Below, in pieces: positions 1-8,262 of a stretch of DNA of 64,000 nucleotides. The position numbers were made by a program, and so were the translations under genes. A model generated the notes under the pieces. The model was not told where the DNA came from, did not search any database, and saw only the letters and a program-made list of their open reading frames with translations. The stretch is from Flavobacterium piscis (lineage in GTDB: Bacteria > Bacteroidota > Bacteroidia > Flavobacteriales > Flavobacteriaceae). The stretch covers positions 62,001-126,000 of the forward strand of contig NZ_LVEN01000038.1 in assembly GCF_001686925.1 (NCBI RefSeq), read 5' to 3'. Numbering within the stretch: position 1 is the first letter of the stretch; each line of letters begins with the position of its first letter.

Positions 1-483
1 CCTAGTGGCAACATCATACATTCCGCCAGCTTCGTTAGATTTATAAGTAATATTGTTAGGAGATAAACTGATGCCGTAGAAAGCACCAAATCCTAAATTT
101 AAACCTTCGTAAGGATATACTTTATATAAAGCCCCAATCTGCAAATAGGAATAATTTAATCCTAACTCAAATTCTTTGCCTGTAGTATCGTGATAATTGA
201 CAGTTTGACAAGACTGTCTAAATAAAAGTTCCGGCTGAATGGCAACACGTGTATCGTAAAGTTTGCAGTTTAAAAAGAATCCACCTTCGATTCCGTAGCC
301 ACCTTTACTTTCCATAACACTATTATCAAAAGTGTTATCCCTGCCTTTAATACTTTCGGGTAAATTACTGATTTTAGAATAAATTCCTCCGAGTTTTAAT
401 CCGTAGGTGATATTAGTCTCATTTTGTGCATGAGCAGCGTTAAAAAAAGAGCAAAATATTAATAAGTGTAATAGTACTTTCAT
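1..483 (-). CDS. Outer-membrane beta-barrel protein, 5' part only
   Basis: This reading frame is open at the left edge, so only the first 161 codons are present. The N-terminus is a clear signal peptide (about residues 1-20, ending in AHAQ). It is followed by glycine- and tyrosine-rich alternating segments such as YGLKLGGIYSK and GLNLGFGAFYG, typical of the PorT/OmpW-like outer-membrane beta-barrel proteins common in Bacteroidota. The start is the only ATG that includes the signal peptide. Location in the outer membrane is inferred from these features; no specific function can be named. It may be host DNA or element cargo, because the left end of the mobile element is not identifiable. Confidence 0.75.
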   Translation of the reverse strand, partial: MKVLLHLLIFCSFFNAAHAQNETNITYGLKLGGIYSKISNLPESIKGRDNTFDNSVMESKGGYGIEGGFFLNCKLYDTRVAIQPELLFRQSCQTVNYHDTTGKEFELGLNYSYLQIGALYKVYPYEGLNLGFGAFYGISLSPNNITYKSNEAGGMYDVATR

Positions 484-537
484 TCACAAAAATTTTTGCG
501 AATATATGTATTAATTTCTGATTTTTATCTTTAAAAA

Positions 538-610
538 ATCGACAAAAGGTGATTTAAACCGTTCATACGGAACTAACATCTACCTAAAGCCTATATACGT
601 GTTTGTCGAT
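538..610. repeat. Inverted repeat ATCGACAAA / TTTGTCGAT
   Basis: A perfect 9-bp inverted repeat, ATCGACAAA at 538-546 and TTTGTCGAT at 602-610, is separated by 55 bp. It lies between the outer-membrane gene and the first typical ICE gene. It could be a protein-binding site or an element boundary signal. Nothing else in this gap argues for one over the other. Confidence 0.3.
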
Positions 611-612
611 TA

Positions 613-759
613 CTAAAGATGTTTGAAAATAAAAATAATAAACACACAAACATCATTAGCTATATTGCGATTGCGTAATGAGTAGTCTGCTTTTTTTATT
701 GTCTCTGCTAAATTTAGAACTTCAATATTCTCTCCATTTTTATCTTCTATTTGTATCAT
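613..759 (-). CDS. Small hypothetical protein, 48 residues
   Basis: A short minus-strand frame starts at ATG 757-759 and stops at TAG 613-615. It reads MIQIEDKNGENIEVLNLAET and continues with IKKADYSLRN, then a hydrophobic tail rich in I, F and V. It lies 47 bp downstream of the DUF932 gene, in the same orientation. Small proteins with a similar opening (a short polar stretch, then an alanine/lysine helix) occur next to DUF932 genes in Bacteroidota mobile elements, but this link is from memory and not a demonstrated match. No strong ribosome-binding site is seen, which is common in this phylum. The last 20 residues may be out of frame relative to a longer ancestor. Confidence 0.35.
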   Translation of the reverse strand: MIQIEDKNGENIEVLNLAETIKKADYSLRNRNIANDVCVFIIFIFKHL

Positions 760-806
760 GTTTTCAGGGTTTAAAAGGACAGGCAGATTATGCCTGTCCT
801 GATTAG

Positions 807-1868
807 CTAATTGAAAATCAAGGTATCTGAGCCTTTACTGGCAAAATCCACACAAAGGTTAAAAGCCGACTGTGTACGGATTTGCCCTGTACCCCCCATC
901 AAAAGAGAGGTTAGTTTAGCTTCATCGTTCTTGTAATTTCTCACATTCTGAAAATAGCCTGTCAAAGAATTGTATGCCCCAAATACAGTCCCTTTGGTGG
1001 TATCCATAAGCTGTGTCGGGTCGCTCATAGCATACTCAAAAGCACTATCTACCATATTTGTAAAACAAGTTGATAATTCGTCTTGTTTACCCTCTTGTAT
1101 GGTTTTCAGCACTTCCTTATTGGGAACAAGGGCAGACTGTATTAGTTTTTTTACTTCATTGTCTGTGATTCGGATTTTTGTCCAATGGTTAAAAATGGAT
1201 TCCATCTGCGAAGACAGCATATCAGATATACCCATCACTTTGTGCGCCTGTTCCAAACGCTGTTTGGCATTTGAGGTGTGGCGAATGCGCACGGTATTGG
1301 TCTTATTGTTCATAGCAGCATTTAGCGTATTGTTACATACGATGCGTATAGGCGTGAATGCCGCCGTTATGCTTCCGCTTCCATCGTGGGAAGTGGTCAG
1401 GAAAAGATATTTTTCAATCAAATCATCGTTACCGACCCTGATATAATCGGGCAATTTTGCCGTTATAAAGATGCGTTCCCCTTTTCCGAGTGCCCCTGCG
1501 GTTTCGTATAGGATACCGTCACCCCCTACGATGCTATCAAAAAAAGAAAAGGCATCCCTGTTTTGTACAATTTGGTAATCTTTGCCTACCACACCGAGTA
1601 CGGTATCATTATCGGTTCGCACCGTACTGTAGTAATTTGGTATTTCTATTTTATTGTGAATGATTTCATTATCTAAAATAATTTCGGAAGAACTAGCTGT
1701 AAAGAGTCTGCGTTTTTCTACCTCATAATCCAAACCTGCGTGGATAATTGCCTCGGCGCTTGTTGGGTAATCGGTAATAATCTGCCCCAAATTGTGCCAT
1801 GCTTTTTGTTTAGTACTGAAAAAACTGTGCTTTCCGCACTTCTCGTTGTAATTTATATTGTGTGCCAT
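807..1868 (-). CDS. DUF932 domain protein (phage/plasmid-like family)
   Basis: The 353-residue protein belongs to the DUF932 or phage/plasmid-like protein family. Recognisable features are the opening that leads into FSTKQKAWHNLGQ, the central ITAKLPDYIRVG and ITAAFTPIRIVCNNTLNAA segments, and the C-terminal NSLTGYFQN region. Family members are encoded almost only on phages, plasmids and conjugative elements. Their molecular role is not established, although a role in DNA metabolism of the element is often supposed. The length is normal for the family. It is followed by SSB upstream on the same strand (30 bp away), so the two are likely co-transcribed in the order ssb then DUF932. The start codon at 1866-1868 gives the expected N-terminus. 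Confidence 0.9.
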   Translation of the reverse strand: MAHNINYNEKCGKHSFFSTKQKAWHNLGQIITDYPTSAEAIIHAGLDYEVEKRRLFTASSSEIILDNEIIHNKIEIPNYYSTVRTDNDTVLGVVGKDYQIVQNRDAFSFFDSIVGGDGILYETAGALGKGERIFITAKLPDYIRVGNDDLIEKYLFLTTSHDGSGSITAAFTPIRIVCNNTLNAAMNNKTNTVRIRHTSNAKQRLEQAHKVMGISDMLSSQMESIFNHWTKIRITDNEVKKLIQSALVPNKEVLKTIQEGKQDELSTCFTNMVDSAFEYAMSDPTQLMDTTKGTVFGAYNSLTGYFQNVRNYKNDEAKLTSLLMGGTGQIRTQSAFNLCVDFASKGSDTLIFN

Positions 1869-1898
1869 GATGTTACATTTTAAGTGATTACGCTATTA

Positions 1899-2285
1899 TT
1901 AAAAAGGTACGTCTGCTGTTTTTTTAGATTTCTTTTCTTTTACTGTTGAAGAGGCTTTAGTAGTCTCTACTTTTTTGGGAAAAACCAAAATTTTAATATT
2001 GTTGGTGTGAAAGGTCAAAGTGCCTACTGCCATACCTTCGCTGTTATTGTAAACATTCATGCCAATACGCCCAAAGAGCTGTACAAGAGTTCCTTTTTTA
2101 AGCCACTGTGCTGTAGCAGTATTTAACCAATAAGAGCAATTGATATAGGTTGTTACTTCCTTTACTTCGGTACCTCCTTTAGGTTTGTAATTGTCGTTGA
2201 TGGCAATACTGAAATTGACCACTTGTTTGTCATTGTTCACTTTTTGAACTGATGCATCTGCTGTTAATCGTCCTGTGATTTCCAT
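1899..2285 (-). CDS. ssb: Single-stranded DNA-binding protein
   Basis: The 128-residue protein is an SSB of the OB-fold type. It opens with the canonical MEITGRLTADA strand, followed by VVNFSIAINDNYK, YINCSYW and the LVQLFGRIGM core. A lysine-rich linker leads to the acidic-tip remnant ADVPF, which resembles the usual D-D-I-P-F tail that recruits partner proteins but has fewer acidic residues. Bacteroidota conjugative elements commonly carry their own SSB, presumably to coat the transferred strand on arrival. It is upstream of and co-oriented with the DUF932 gene. The structured element at 2379-2487 lies in its 5' region. Confidence 0.93.
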   Translation of the reverse strand: MEITGRLTADASVQKVNNDKQVVNFSIAINDNYKPKGGTEVKEVTTYINCSYWLNTATAQWLKKGTLVQLFGRIGMNVYNNSEGMAVGTLTFHTNNIKILVFPKKVETTKASSTVKEKKSKKTADVPF

Positions 2286-2378
2286 AATTTTAAAATTTAA
2301 AGATTACTACTGTTTTAGTTTTCTCTAATCCTGCTCCCACAAAAATTGTTTTCAAAACGAAAAAACGGAAAAAAAGAA

Positions 2379-2487
2379 AGCAAGATGTAAGTGGCTTAAG
2401 GATGAGTAAGTGCTATAAGTCCCGAAGGGTGGCAAGGGGAGCGCCGCCATTATGCGCACGGGGCATGCTTAAGTCACTATCTTAGCT
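2379..2487. other. Long imperfect hairpin, possible structured RNA or DNA signal
   Basis: Nested complementary arms bracket a GC-rich core in the 420-bp gap between ssb and the DUF262 operon. AGC plus AAGAT (2379-2386) pairs with ATCTT plus GCT (2479-2487, one bulged A). GTGGCTTAAG (2391-2400) pairs with CTTAAGTCAC (2468-2477) with one G-U. Inside are a CCC-GAA-GGG stem-loop (2421-2429), a TGGC/GCCA stem (2430-2433 with 2446-2449) and a possible GTGC/GCAC pair. The core is far richer in GC than its surroundings. No reading frame explains it. GCTATAAGT occurs inside (2412-2420) and again at 2514-2522. It could be an RNA leader of ssb, a small RNA, or a DNA hairpin used in transfer. Confidence 0.5.
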
Positions 2488-2590
2488 GCCCTTTTAGTCC
2501 GTTTCGAGTGAAAGCTATAAGTTAAAACTTTGAAGTATCTTTAAAAGAAAGCTTAAATCGCAAGGCAAAAGCCGGATAAAAGCTAAAAAA

Positions 2591-2620
2591 AAAGAGGCAG
2601 TCTATTTAGACTGCCTCTTT
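2591..2620 (-). terminator. Rho-independent terminator of the DUF262 operon
   Basis: A perfect 13-bp stem, AAAGAGGCAGTCT (2591-2603) with AGACTGCCTCTTT (2608-2620), has a 4-nt loop. On the minus strand it is followed by a run of T (plus-strand A run at 2585-2593). It lies 85 bp downstream of the minus-strand stop at 2705 and separates the DUF262 operon from ssb. Confidence 0.88.
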
Positions 2621-2704
2621 GTATATTAATTAAATGTTGTTTTTCTACTCGTCTTTAAAAGAGAGCCAAAGTATTGTGATGATCATATTTTTAGACTACC
2701 AATA

Positions 2705-5221
2705 TTATTCACTAACCAAGTTAGTCAATTCTTTACAAACTGATTTCAAAAGTTCTACAACCTTTATTTCATTGGATAAAGCATAACTATAAAAATTAAA
2801 TTTTGGATCCCAGGTAAGTTTATGGTTTTCCAATATTTCTCCAATGCTTGTATCATAATCAGATTGCTTTTTATCTCCTTTTGATTTATTAAAAACTATA
2901 AAATATTTATTTGAATCATGTGATTTATAGATCTCAAATTGATACTGTTTTCTCTTATAGGGCCAATCATAAAGATGAATACCTGAGATGTCATCTGTAC
3001 TTTTTATTTCCATATGAGTAACAAAACGAAAAGGAGTAAAATGCTGAAGCTCCGGCTCAATGTATTTTAAATACAAATTATAAGTGAACATTTCCCTATG
3101 TCTATGATTTCTTTGCGAATGCATGAGAAGGTAAATTTCTTCATCTGATTTAAAATCTATATATCCCTGAGAACAATACGTAATTAAATCTTCATTTGTT
3201 ATAAAGTGTTTTCTCCAATCTTTTGGAACTGCCTTTACAATGCTACTCAATGCTTTTTCTACATCCGTCGTGTTGAATTTTACGTCATCAAACAATTCTT
3301 TTACATAATTTCTCTTGGCTTTCCAATGGTTTTTTTCCTCTTCTTTTGAGTTAACTGGCGGCAAACGAAGTAATCTTTTCCAACTGTAATCTCTTAAATT
3401 CTTATTTGTGCTCAAAAAATTATAGCGCGAGTACGAATTTATTAAGTAATCGCCTTTGGTCAGTACTGCTCTTTCCAGTTTAAAATCACTATTTTTATCT
3501 GTATGTAAAAGATTAAAAAGACTTAAAGATTTGTTTTTATAGTTTACAAATTCTGTTAAATATTTATTATCATCCTGTTCTGCCCAATTGCAGTTTTCCA
3601 TTTTTTCATAATACTCCAAAATACCAGCAAATTCAAACATAAAAGCTATTTGCCCTGCAAAATATTTATGCTGTTCAGCACTTTCAATCTCTTGTTTCCA
3701 GAGGTCTGATTTTAGTATTAAATGTGCCTTTATTTTTTCTTCCTGAACCTGACGACCAAGAAAGAAGTCTATTTTATTATCATTCGAGGTTAAAAATTTT
3801 ACAATATCATTACTGAAAGGCACTATTTTTTCGATTGATTTTATAGCAGTGCCAACATCTTCAGCTTTGTCAAAATTCGTGTTTTCTGTTAAATTAAAGA
3901 TTACTCTCATCCATTGAAATAATCCTGACAAATCATCTTTATTGAGAATTAGAAATCTTAAGTAGGCATGAAACTGAACTATTTGAGGTAATTTCAAATT
4001 AAATTGTAAAACGTCTTCAAAGTTTTTTGCTTCATTAAAATAAAAATTATCTCCTAGATGTTCCTTTATTTTATCATTGCCATTTTCTAAGGCATCAAAA
4101 GCATCTATCAAATATTTGATCGCTTTACCAGAGAGAACGTCAAAGTTTTTGTATTTGTAAAATGAAATAGTATCTGAATAGTCATCACGTTTTTTAGCAG
4201 CACTAGTTCCTATTAAATATTCTAATACTTCACTGCTGTTATTTGCTGTATCAATTGCAAATTGGGATAACATAATGGTCCTAATGAAATTCATCAGTTC
4301 GTCATCAAAAGTATGAATGTCGCCTTTTAACTCCCGGTACTGCCAAAATAAATTTGCCCAAGCTGTATCAATTTTAAACGAAAAGTATTCTTTAGGAGTT
4401 ACATCAGTTAGTTTATCCTTAAAAGATAGTTGATATTGCTTATCCAAATTCAATTTTGAACCTGCTATGTGCTGCTCGAATTTGGCTTTAAAATTCTCAT
4501 AAGATGTCAATGTTTTACCCCTGGAATTCATCTTTATGTATAAATCTTCAGTGAGCTTAAATTCTCCCAAATCAAGATACAAAAAAGTAATAATAGGCTT
4601 TTCAATATTTATTAGTCTATCATAGAAATATTCTTTATTTTGAAATTTATCATGGATGGCATCAAGCATCACCAGCATTGATTGGATAGTAGGGTCATAA
4701 GACCAAGACAGAAAGTACCAACCGCAATCTTTTATCGTTTTAGACAAACTGTTTTTTACGCCTTTATCCGGTTTTAACAGATTTATAAGATCTATTGTGT
4801 TTTCTAATAAAGCATCACAAAATTCAGAGGAACTGGTACGCGTTAAATAAGAAAACCTTGATTTATTTTTATGTGTTATTACTTCTTTAAATTCTTCAAT
4901 ATTTTTAGAAGCTACAGCCAAATACCAATGTAACAAAAACAAAGTCGTTAGTCTCTGCTGACCATCTAACGGAATAAATTTTTCAATTTTCCCATCTATT
5001 TCGGTACTTCCATATACGAAATCTAAATCCCTGTTTGGAATATCGTCTTCTAAATAATCATGTAATGCCTGAAGAAAAAGCTCTCTTACTTCAAAAGTAG
5101 ATTTTCTACCCTGCGCATAATCTCGTTGAATAATAGGGATTTCTATATTGTAATTATTCTCTATAAATAACTGAACAAAGGATAATCTTTTACCTTGTAA
5201 TAATGTATCATTTTGACTCAT
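2705..5221 (-). CDS. DUF262 domain protein, long form without visible HNH
   Basis: The 838-residue protein has the DUF262 (GmrS-type, ParB-like NTPase-fold) signature. The IQRDY motif is at residues 31-35 and LDGQQRLTTLFLLHWYL at about 85-101. DUF262 is the nucleotide-binding half of the GmrSD type IV restriction enzymes that cut modified phage DNA. The long C-terminal two thirds are mostly helical-looking and charged, and I do not see the DUF1524 HNH motif in them. It is the second gene of a two-gene operon: the upstream DUF262/DUF1524 gene ends 3 bp before this start. The pairing suggests a complex in which the neighbour supplies the nuclease. That is inference. A terminator follows at 2591-2620. 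Confidence 0.82.
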   Translation of the reverse strand: MSQNDTLLQGKRLSFVQLFIENNYNIEIPIIQRDYAQGRKSTFEVRELFLQALHDYLEDDIPNRDLDFVYGSTEIDGKIEKFIPLDGQQRLTTLFLLHWYLAVASKNIEEFKEVITHKNKSRFSYLTRTSSSEFCDALLENTIDLINLLKPDKGVKNSLSKTIKDCGWYFLSWSYDPTIQSMLVMLDAIHDKFQNKEYFYDRLINIEKPIITFLYLDLGEFKLTEDLYIKMNSRGKTLTSYENFKAKFEQHIAGSKLNLDKQYQLSFKDKLTDVTPKEYFSFKIDTAWANLFWQYRELKGDIHTFDDELMNFIRTIMLSQFAIDTANNSSEVLEYLIGTSAAKKRDDYSDTISFYKYKNFDVLSGKAIKYLIDAFDALENGNDKIKEHLGDNFYFNEAKNFEDVLQFNLKLPQIVQFHAYLRFLILNKDDLSGLFQWMRVIFNLTENTNFDKAEDVGTAIKSIEKIVPFSNDIVKFLTSNDNKIDFFLGRQVQEEKIKAHLILKSDLWKQEIESAEQHKYFAGQIAFMFEFAGILEYYEKMENCNWAEQDDNKYLTEFVNYKNKSLSLFNLLHTDKNSDFKLERAVLTKGDYLINSYSRYNFLSTNKNLRDYSWKRLLRLPPVNSKEEEKNHWKAKRNYVKELFDDVKFNTTDVEKALSSIVKAVPKDWRKHFITNEDLITYCSQGYIDFKSDEEIYLLMHSQRNHRHREMFTYNLYLKYIEPELQHFTPFRFVTHMEIKSTDDISGIHLYDWPYKRKQYQFEIYKSHDSNKYFIVFNKSKGDKKQSDYDTSIGEILENHKLTWDPKFNFYSYALSNEIKVVELLKSVCKELTNLVSE

Positions 5222-5224
5222 CTT

Positions 5225-7009
5225 CTATTCTTTAACCGTTAAATAATCTCCTAATATTTCTTTCATAGTTTCCAAATAATCAATGGCATCTTTTTGATTC
5301 CAGTACATATTATTATCAGAATGCCTAGTGTAGTATTTTAGAAATACATTTTTAGTACAAATCGGCACAAAGATTCCGTTTTTATCATTTTCAATAATTC
5401 GTTTTCTTTTAATAAAGAACATAGCATTCCCATAGCTTCGGTTTGTTACATCATCGAGTAAAGCGAGATTGGAAATGTTATCAATCTGACTGTTTTCTTT
5501 TTCTATGTAAAGTTCAAGAACCTCTTCGTAGACTTCCTGAAAAAGTTCGTCGTTTACGTGTTCGCTCTCTAAAATAGTTACTAATTTATTTGCGATTGTT
5601 TTTGTGATATCTTTTAATATTTCAATTTTTTCTTTTTGAGCATTTATCTGGGATATTCCTCTTTCATTAAAAACATCCGAAGCATATCCATACAAACCTG
5701 TATAAAACTCTAAAATATCAATAGCCCAAGATTTTCGGTCTTTGGGGCTTATTGTTTTATCTGATTGTGAATTGATGTGTTCAATATCCCAATTGTCTGA
5801 TTTGTATTTGTCGAACGGAAAACGCATATCGGCTTCTTTGGTCGCTAAAATGGTTTGGATGTTAAACAGTAATAATATCATTCTGATTTCATAAGGATTT
5901 TGACCATACTCCAAAGATTCGATCTGTATGGTGCTTAGTCTGTCTTTTATCTCTGTTTTAAGATGTTCTTTAAACACCGTTTTGCTAAGTTTATCGGATG
6001 TTTTTTTGAGTTCGTTTATGTCTGCCTTATATTCAATCAAGAATCCTATTAAATGATATAAATCCCGTTCGCTGTACCATTCTTCGATGGTTAGGAAATA
6101 TTTTTTGACTTTGAGCCAAAGTCCATCCACATCCAGAATACCGTTGTTTCGTATTTTATCATCGGTAAATTCATCTTGAAATTTATTGAATGTAAAATGG
6201 TCTTCGTTCTCTTTTTTTTTTTCGTGAATTAAATCAAAAATGTATTCAATTCGGTTTTCATACTGCATGTTATTTTTTGTACTGTATATAAAATGCCAAA
6301 ATGAATCGTTTTGCAGCTTTTTTTCCATTGCATCCCATTCTGAGGCTATTTGAAGTTGTTTAAGTGTAGCTTTATCTTGAAAATTATCTTTTTGAAGGAA
6401 TAATGCTTTTACTAACTCTGCATTGGTTAATGGAATTTTTCCAATGTTGATACGTGTAAAAATATCAATAGAATCAGTACTATCATCATTTACTTCATAC
6501 CAGATTACTTTGGTATTATTGAGTAGAATAGATTCGAAATCGTTGATGAAATTTTGCTTTCCTTTAAACCATTCTCTTATGGCTGTATAGGCTTCATGAA
6601 TGAAATAGTAGTCGATATTATCATTTTTTTCGGCATCATTAATATCGGCTAAGTATTTTTTACTGTCGGTTCTTGTTTGATATTCCAGCGAGAAAACGGG
6701 ATTTCTAAACTCTTCGGAAAAGCGTTTATTAAAAAAACTTAAGATAATATAGATGGTTGTTAGTCTTTGCTGTCCATCAATAAGTTCCCACGCAATAGCG
6801 GAGCTATTGTCCGGTTTTGTAACAACCACAGGCTGTAAACAATAAAACTCTTCCTTTTTAGGGTCTTTATTTCTAAAATCCCAAATATCTGCAAGCAAAG
6901 CTTTGACTTGAATATCAGTCCATCTATAACCTCTTTGATAAGAAGGAATATAGAACTGTTCATTTAGAAGTTCAAAAATTGATTTTAATTTTAAGGTATT
7001 ATTGTTCAT
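5225..7009 (-). CDS. DUF262-DUF1524 (GmrSD-like) nuclease
   Basis: The 594-residue protein has both halves of a GmrSD-type protein. The N-terminal DUF262 shows IPSYQRGYRW at residues 21-30 and LIDGQQRLTTIYIIL at about 76-90. The C-terminal DUF1524 HNH-like domain shows DIEHINSQS near residue 407, then NLALLDDVTNRSYGN near 520 with the conserved N, N, R and G positions. GmrSD enzymes are NTP-dependent type IV restriction systems acting on glucosylated hydroxymethylcytosine DNA, but many DUF262 proteins have untested targets. It is the first gene of an operon with the 838-residue DUF262 protein. It is divergent from a uracil-DNA-glycosylase-fold gene across a 331-bp gap with operator-like repeats. 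Confidence 0.85.
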   Translation of the reverse strand: MNNNTLKLKSIFELLNEQFYIPSYQRGYRWTDIQVKALLADIWDFRNKDPKKEEFYCLQPVVVTKPDNSSAIAWELIDGQQRLTTIYIILSFFNKRFSEEFRNPVFSLEYQTRTDSKKYLADINDAEKNDNIDYYFIHEAYTAIREWFKGKQNFINDFESILLNNTKVIWYEVNDDSTDSIDIFTRINIGKIPLTNAELVKALFLQKDNFQDKATLKQLQIASEWDAMEKKLQNDSFWHFIYSTKNNMQYENRIEYIFDLIHEKKKENEDHFTFNKFQDEFTDDKIRNNGILDVDGLWLKVKKYFLTIEEWYSERDLYHLIGFLIEYKADINELKKTSDKLSKTVFKEHLKTEIKDRLSTIQIESLEYGQNPYEIRMILLLFNIQTILATKEADMRFPFDKYKSDNWDIEHINSQSDKTISPKDRKSWAIDILEFYTGLYGYASDVFNERGISQINAQKEKIEILKDITKTIANKLVTILESEHVNDELFQEVYEEVLELYIEKENSQIDNISNLALLDDVTNRSYGNAMFFIKRKRIIENDKNGIFVPICTKNVFLKYYTRHSDNNMYWNQKDAIDYLETMKEILGDYLTVKE

Positions 7010-7137
7010 AAATATTTTATTTTTATTATTGCTTTGATAGATTTTAAAGACTTCTTAATTATTCAATCATTTTAAGTTTTAAACCGGTAAAGACTCATAA
7101 AATACAATTTTTAAAAGCCCGTTTCTGATTTACTGCT

Positions 7138-7321
7138 TTTACATTTGCTAATGTAAAGAATGTTCAAACAATAAAAAGAAGGAAAACCGTAATGCATTGT
7201 ATTATTAGCTGACTAACTTGCTGCTTTTGTGCTAAAATATAATTAGTTAACAACTTAGACCTATTTTTTTTAAGTAAAAAAAAGAGTTTGTTTAATTCGA
7301 TTGTAAACATTAATCGATTAA
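7138..7321. promoter_or_regulatory. Divergent intergenic region with two palindromes
   Basis: The 331-bp gap between the DUF262 operon (minus) and the 285-residue gene (plus) holds two inverted repeats. TTTACATT (7138-7145) pairs with AATGTAAA (7150-7157) across 4 nt. TTAATCGATTAA (7310-7321) is a perfect 12-bp palindrome just upstream of the plus-strand start. They are candidate operators. No regulator gene is adjacent, and the rest of the gap shows nothing else. Confidence 0.35.
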
Positions 7322-7340
7322 CCAGCAATATATGTGAAAT

Positions 7341-8198
7341 ATGAATGAAAATTTAATTGAAGAATTGGTAAAAATTGAAAACAAATATCTTCCAATCATT
7401 AAAATCTTAGAAATAAATCCTATTTATAAAAAATTATATAGAGGTTTTATAACCATTCAAAGTAAAATCAATCATAATCCGGAACTATTATTACTTGGGA
7501 TAAATCCAGGTGATGGTGCTTTTAAGGAACTTAAATCCAAAGAGGGTTTTCCAAAAAGAATAATAAGTGATCCCGTTTACTTAAAAAGCTTAAACCTGGA
7601 CTGGTTTAAAAAGGGCAATGCCAGAGGAGAGTTTATAGAAAAGAAGTGGTATGGGTATCATTGGTTTGAAAAAACAAAAAAAATAAACAATTCATTCCCA
7701 TCACGTATGATTGATATTTTATATTCTTATAGTGAAAAATTACATCCTGATAAAAAGCATGATATCAGAAAACTTAATGATTTAATTGAAAATGACGTCC
7801 ATAATAAAATCGTCTATACGAATATCTGTCCAATTGCTACTGTATCTATAAAAGAACTAAAGGAAATTTTCAATCTACTTTCAAAAGAAAAAAACATTGG
7901 AGAAATAATAGGAACTAAAGATAAAGTTACATCAGCTATGGTAAAAAATTTCTTCAGACAAAGAATGATTGATACTATCAATGTTATAAAACCAAAGGCT
8001 ATTGTTTTATTAGGACACTCCGCCTATCAAGATTTGACACTTCTAAATGATTACAAAGGACAAAATGTATTCATAAACGAAGTTAAATTGAGAAAAAATG
8101 ATCAAACTAAATATAGAATTATCAGCTTTTCCAGACAAGGAAATTGGTCACCTTTGATAGATGAGATAACTAACGCGATTATAGAACAGACAACATAG
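7341..8198 (+). CDS. Uracil-DNA glycosylase superfamily-like protein
   Basis: The 285-residue protein has two hallmarks of the UDG superfamily fold. A motif-A-like loop, LLLGINPGDGAF, is at residues 50-61, and a late motif, AIVLLGHSAYQ, follows the strand IKPKAIVLLG near residue 230. The order and spacing fit family members that excise or bind altered bases. The classical catalytic residues cannot be assigned with certainty because motif A has D where family members vary. It is a single plus-strand gene, divergent from the DUF262 operon and convergent with the nuclease-fold gene at 8263. UDG-like proteins that act on modified phage bases are known in defence. That this is one is inference. 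Confidence 0.68.
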   Translation: MNENLIEELVKIENKYLPIIKILEINPIYKKLYRGFITIQSKINHNPELLLLGINPGDGAFKELKSKEGFPKRIISDPVYLKSLNLDWFKKGNARGEFIEKKWYGYHWFEKTKKINNSFPSRMIDILYSYSEKLHPDKKHDIRKLNDLIENDVHNKIVYTNICPIATVSIKELKEIFNLLSKEKNIGEIIGTKDKVTSAMVKNFFRQRMIDTINVIKPKAIVLLGHSAYQDLTLLNDYKGQNVFINEVKLRKNDQTKYRIISFSRQGNWSPLIDEITNAIIEQTT

Positions 8199-8262
8199 GA
8201 TTAAGGATAAGATCTTACTTTAGCTTTGGATCCTATCTTGTAATTGCTTGGGTAATATAAAA

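Noticed and set aside
2705..7009. A firm GmrSD assignment with the gmrS/gmrD symbols
   Set aside because: Two separate DUF262 proteins are present, one without a visible HNH domain, and target specificity cannot be read from sequence.
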